Of a stretch of 15,597 nt of DNA, positions 15,398 through 15,597 are shown one piece after another. Positions within the stretch are counted from its first letter, which is position 1. Each line of letters opens with the position of its first letter. A model generated the notes under the pieces. That model was not told where the DNA came from. It saw only the letters and a list, made by a program, of their open reading frames with translations, and ran no database searches. Position numbers and translations under genes: made by a program. The stretch spans positions 1-15,597 of the forward strand of contig CACZQG010000280.1 in NCBI GenBank assembly GCA_902783235.1. The letters are read 5' to 3'. The stretch is from an uncultured Ruminococcus sp. GTDB lineage: Bacteria; Bacillota; Clostridia; Oscillospirales; Ruminococcaceae.

Positions 15398-15597
15398 ATG
15401 GAAAAGGAATATTTTGAAAGTATACCTGTTCCCAGAGCCATAGTTAAGTTTGCTGTACCTACTGTACTTAGTCAGATGGTTACACTTATCTATAATCTGG
15501 CGGACACATTTTTTGTGGGGCATACTAATGACCCGGATCAGGTCGCAGCACTGACACTCAGTTTTCCTTTATTTATGCTAATGGTGGCAATAGCCAA
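15398..15597 (+). CDS. MATE-family multidrug efflux transporter (3' end outside window)
   Basis: The first 66 codons of a multidrug and toxic compound extrusion transporter, a Na+ or H+-driven drug/metabolite antiporter of the inner membrane. The N-terminus reads MEKEYFESIPVPRAIVKFAV, and continues PTVLSQMVTLIYNLADTFFV, GHTNDPDQVAALTLSFPLFM. This is the typical first helix and TM1-TM2 loop (PxxLSxxVxxxYNxxDTFFVG). AAGGAG (15388-15393) is 4 bases before the ATG. The preceding 38 bases after the phosphatase gene hold no clear terminator, so co-transcription with it is possible. The reading frame is open to the window end. Confidence 0.88.
   Translation, partial: MEKEYFESIPVPRAIVKFAVPTVLSQMVTLIYNLADTFFVGHTNDPDQVAALTLSFPLFMLMVAIA

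Overview
The window is about 15.6 kb of low-to-moderate GC DNA from a spore-forming clostridium. All genes I can support lie on the + strand and are tightly packed, with many stop/start overlaps. The endospore-engulfment genes spoIIIAE-AH, followed by the block asp23, nusB, xseA, xseB, ispA, dxs, tlyA, nadK, argR, recN, reproduce a well-known Firmicutes gene order. The paired DnaD-domain and DnaC-like genes, and the style of the intergenic element after recN, suggest the Ruminococcus / Oscillospiraceae area. That placement is an inference, not proven here.

Region 1 (1-2582) holds the end of the spoIIIA operon: spoIIIAE (5' end outside the window), spoIIIAF, spoIIIAG and spoIIIAH. These encode the mother-cell half of the channel joining mother cell and forespore during sporulation. 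Region 2 (2583-2918) is a 336-base intergenic stretch. It has a good extended -10 sigma-A-type promoter and then a leader of about 280 nt with several possible hairpins, one of which has a loop complementary to upstream sequence.

Region 3 (2919-12597) looks like one long housekeeping operon. It contains asp23, nusB, a divergent TsaD/Kae1-like (M22) protein, both exonuclease VII subunits (the 55-residue xseB lies between xseA and ispA), the isoprenoid genes ispA and dxs, the rRNA methyltransferase tlyA, NAD kinase, the arginine repressor argR, and recN for DNA repair. Compared with Bacillus subtilis, accBC before asp23 and folD between nusB and xseA are absent; the M22-like gene stands in the folD position. 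The spoIVB that follows recN in Bacillus and many clostridia is also missing.

Region 4 (12598-12860) carries two hairpins, the second a plausible Rho-independent terminator. Region 5 (12861-15597) holds a replication-restart/initiation pair (tandem DnaD-domain protein and DnaC/DnaI-like helicase loader), a histidine phosphatase-family protein, and the first 66 codons of a MATE-family efflux transporter cut by the window edge.

I see no insertion sequence, prophage, CRISPR array, tRNA or rRNA. The most interesting unexplained items are the structured leader before asp23-nusB and the M22/TsaD-like paralogue with altered active-site motifs. Neither amounts to a clear new system from sequence alone.
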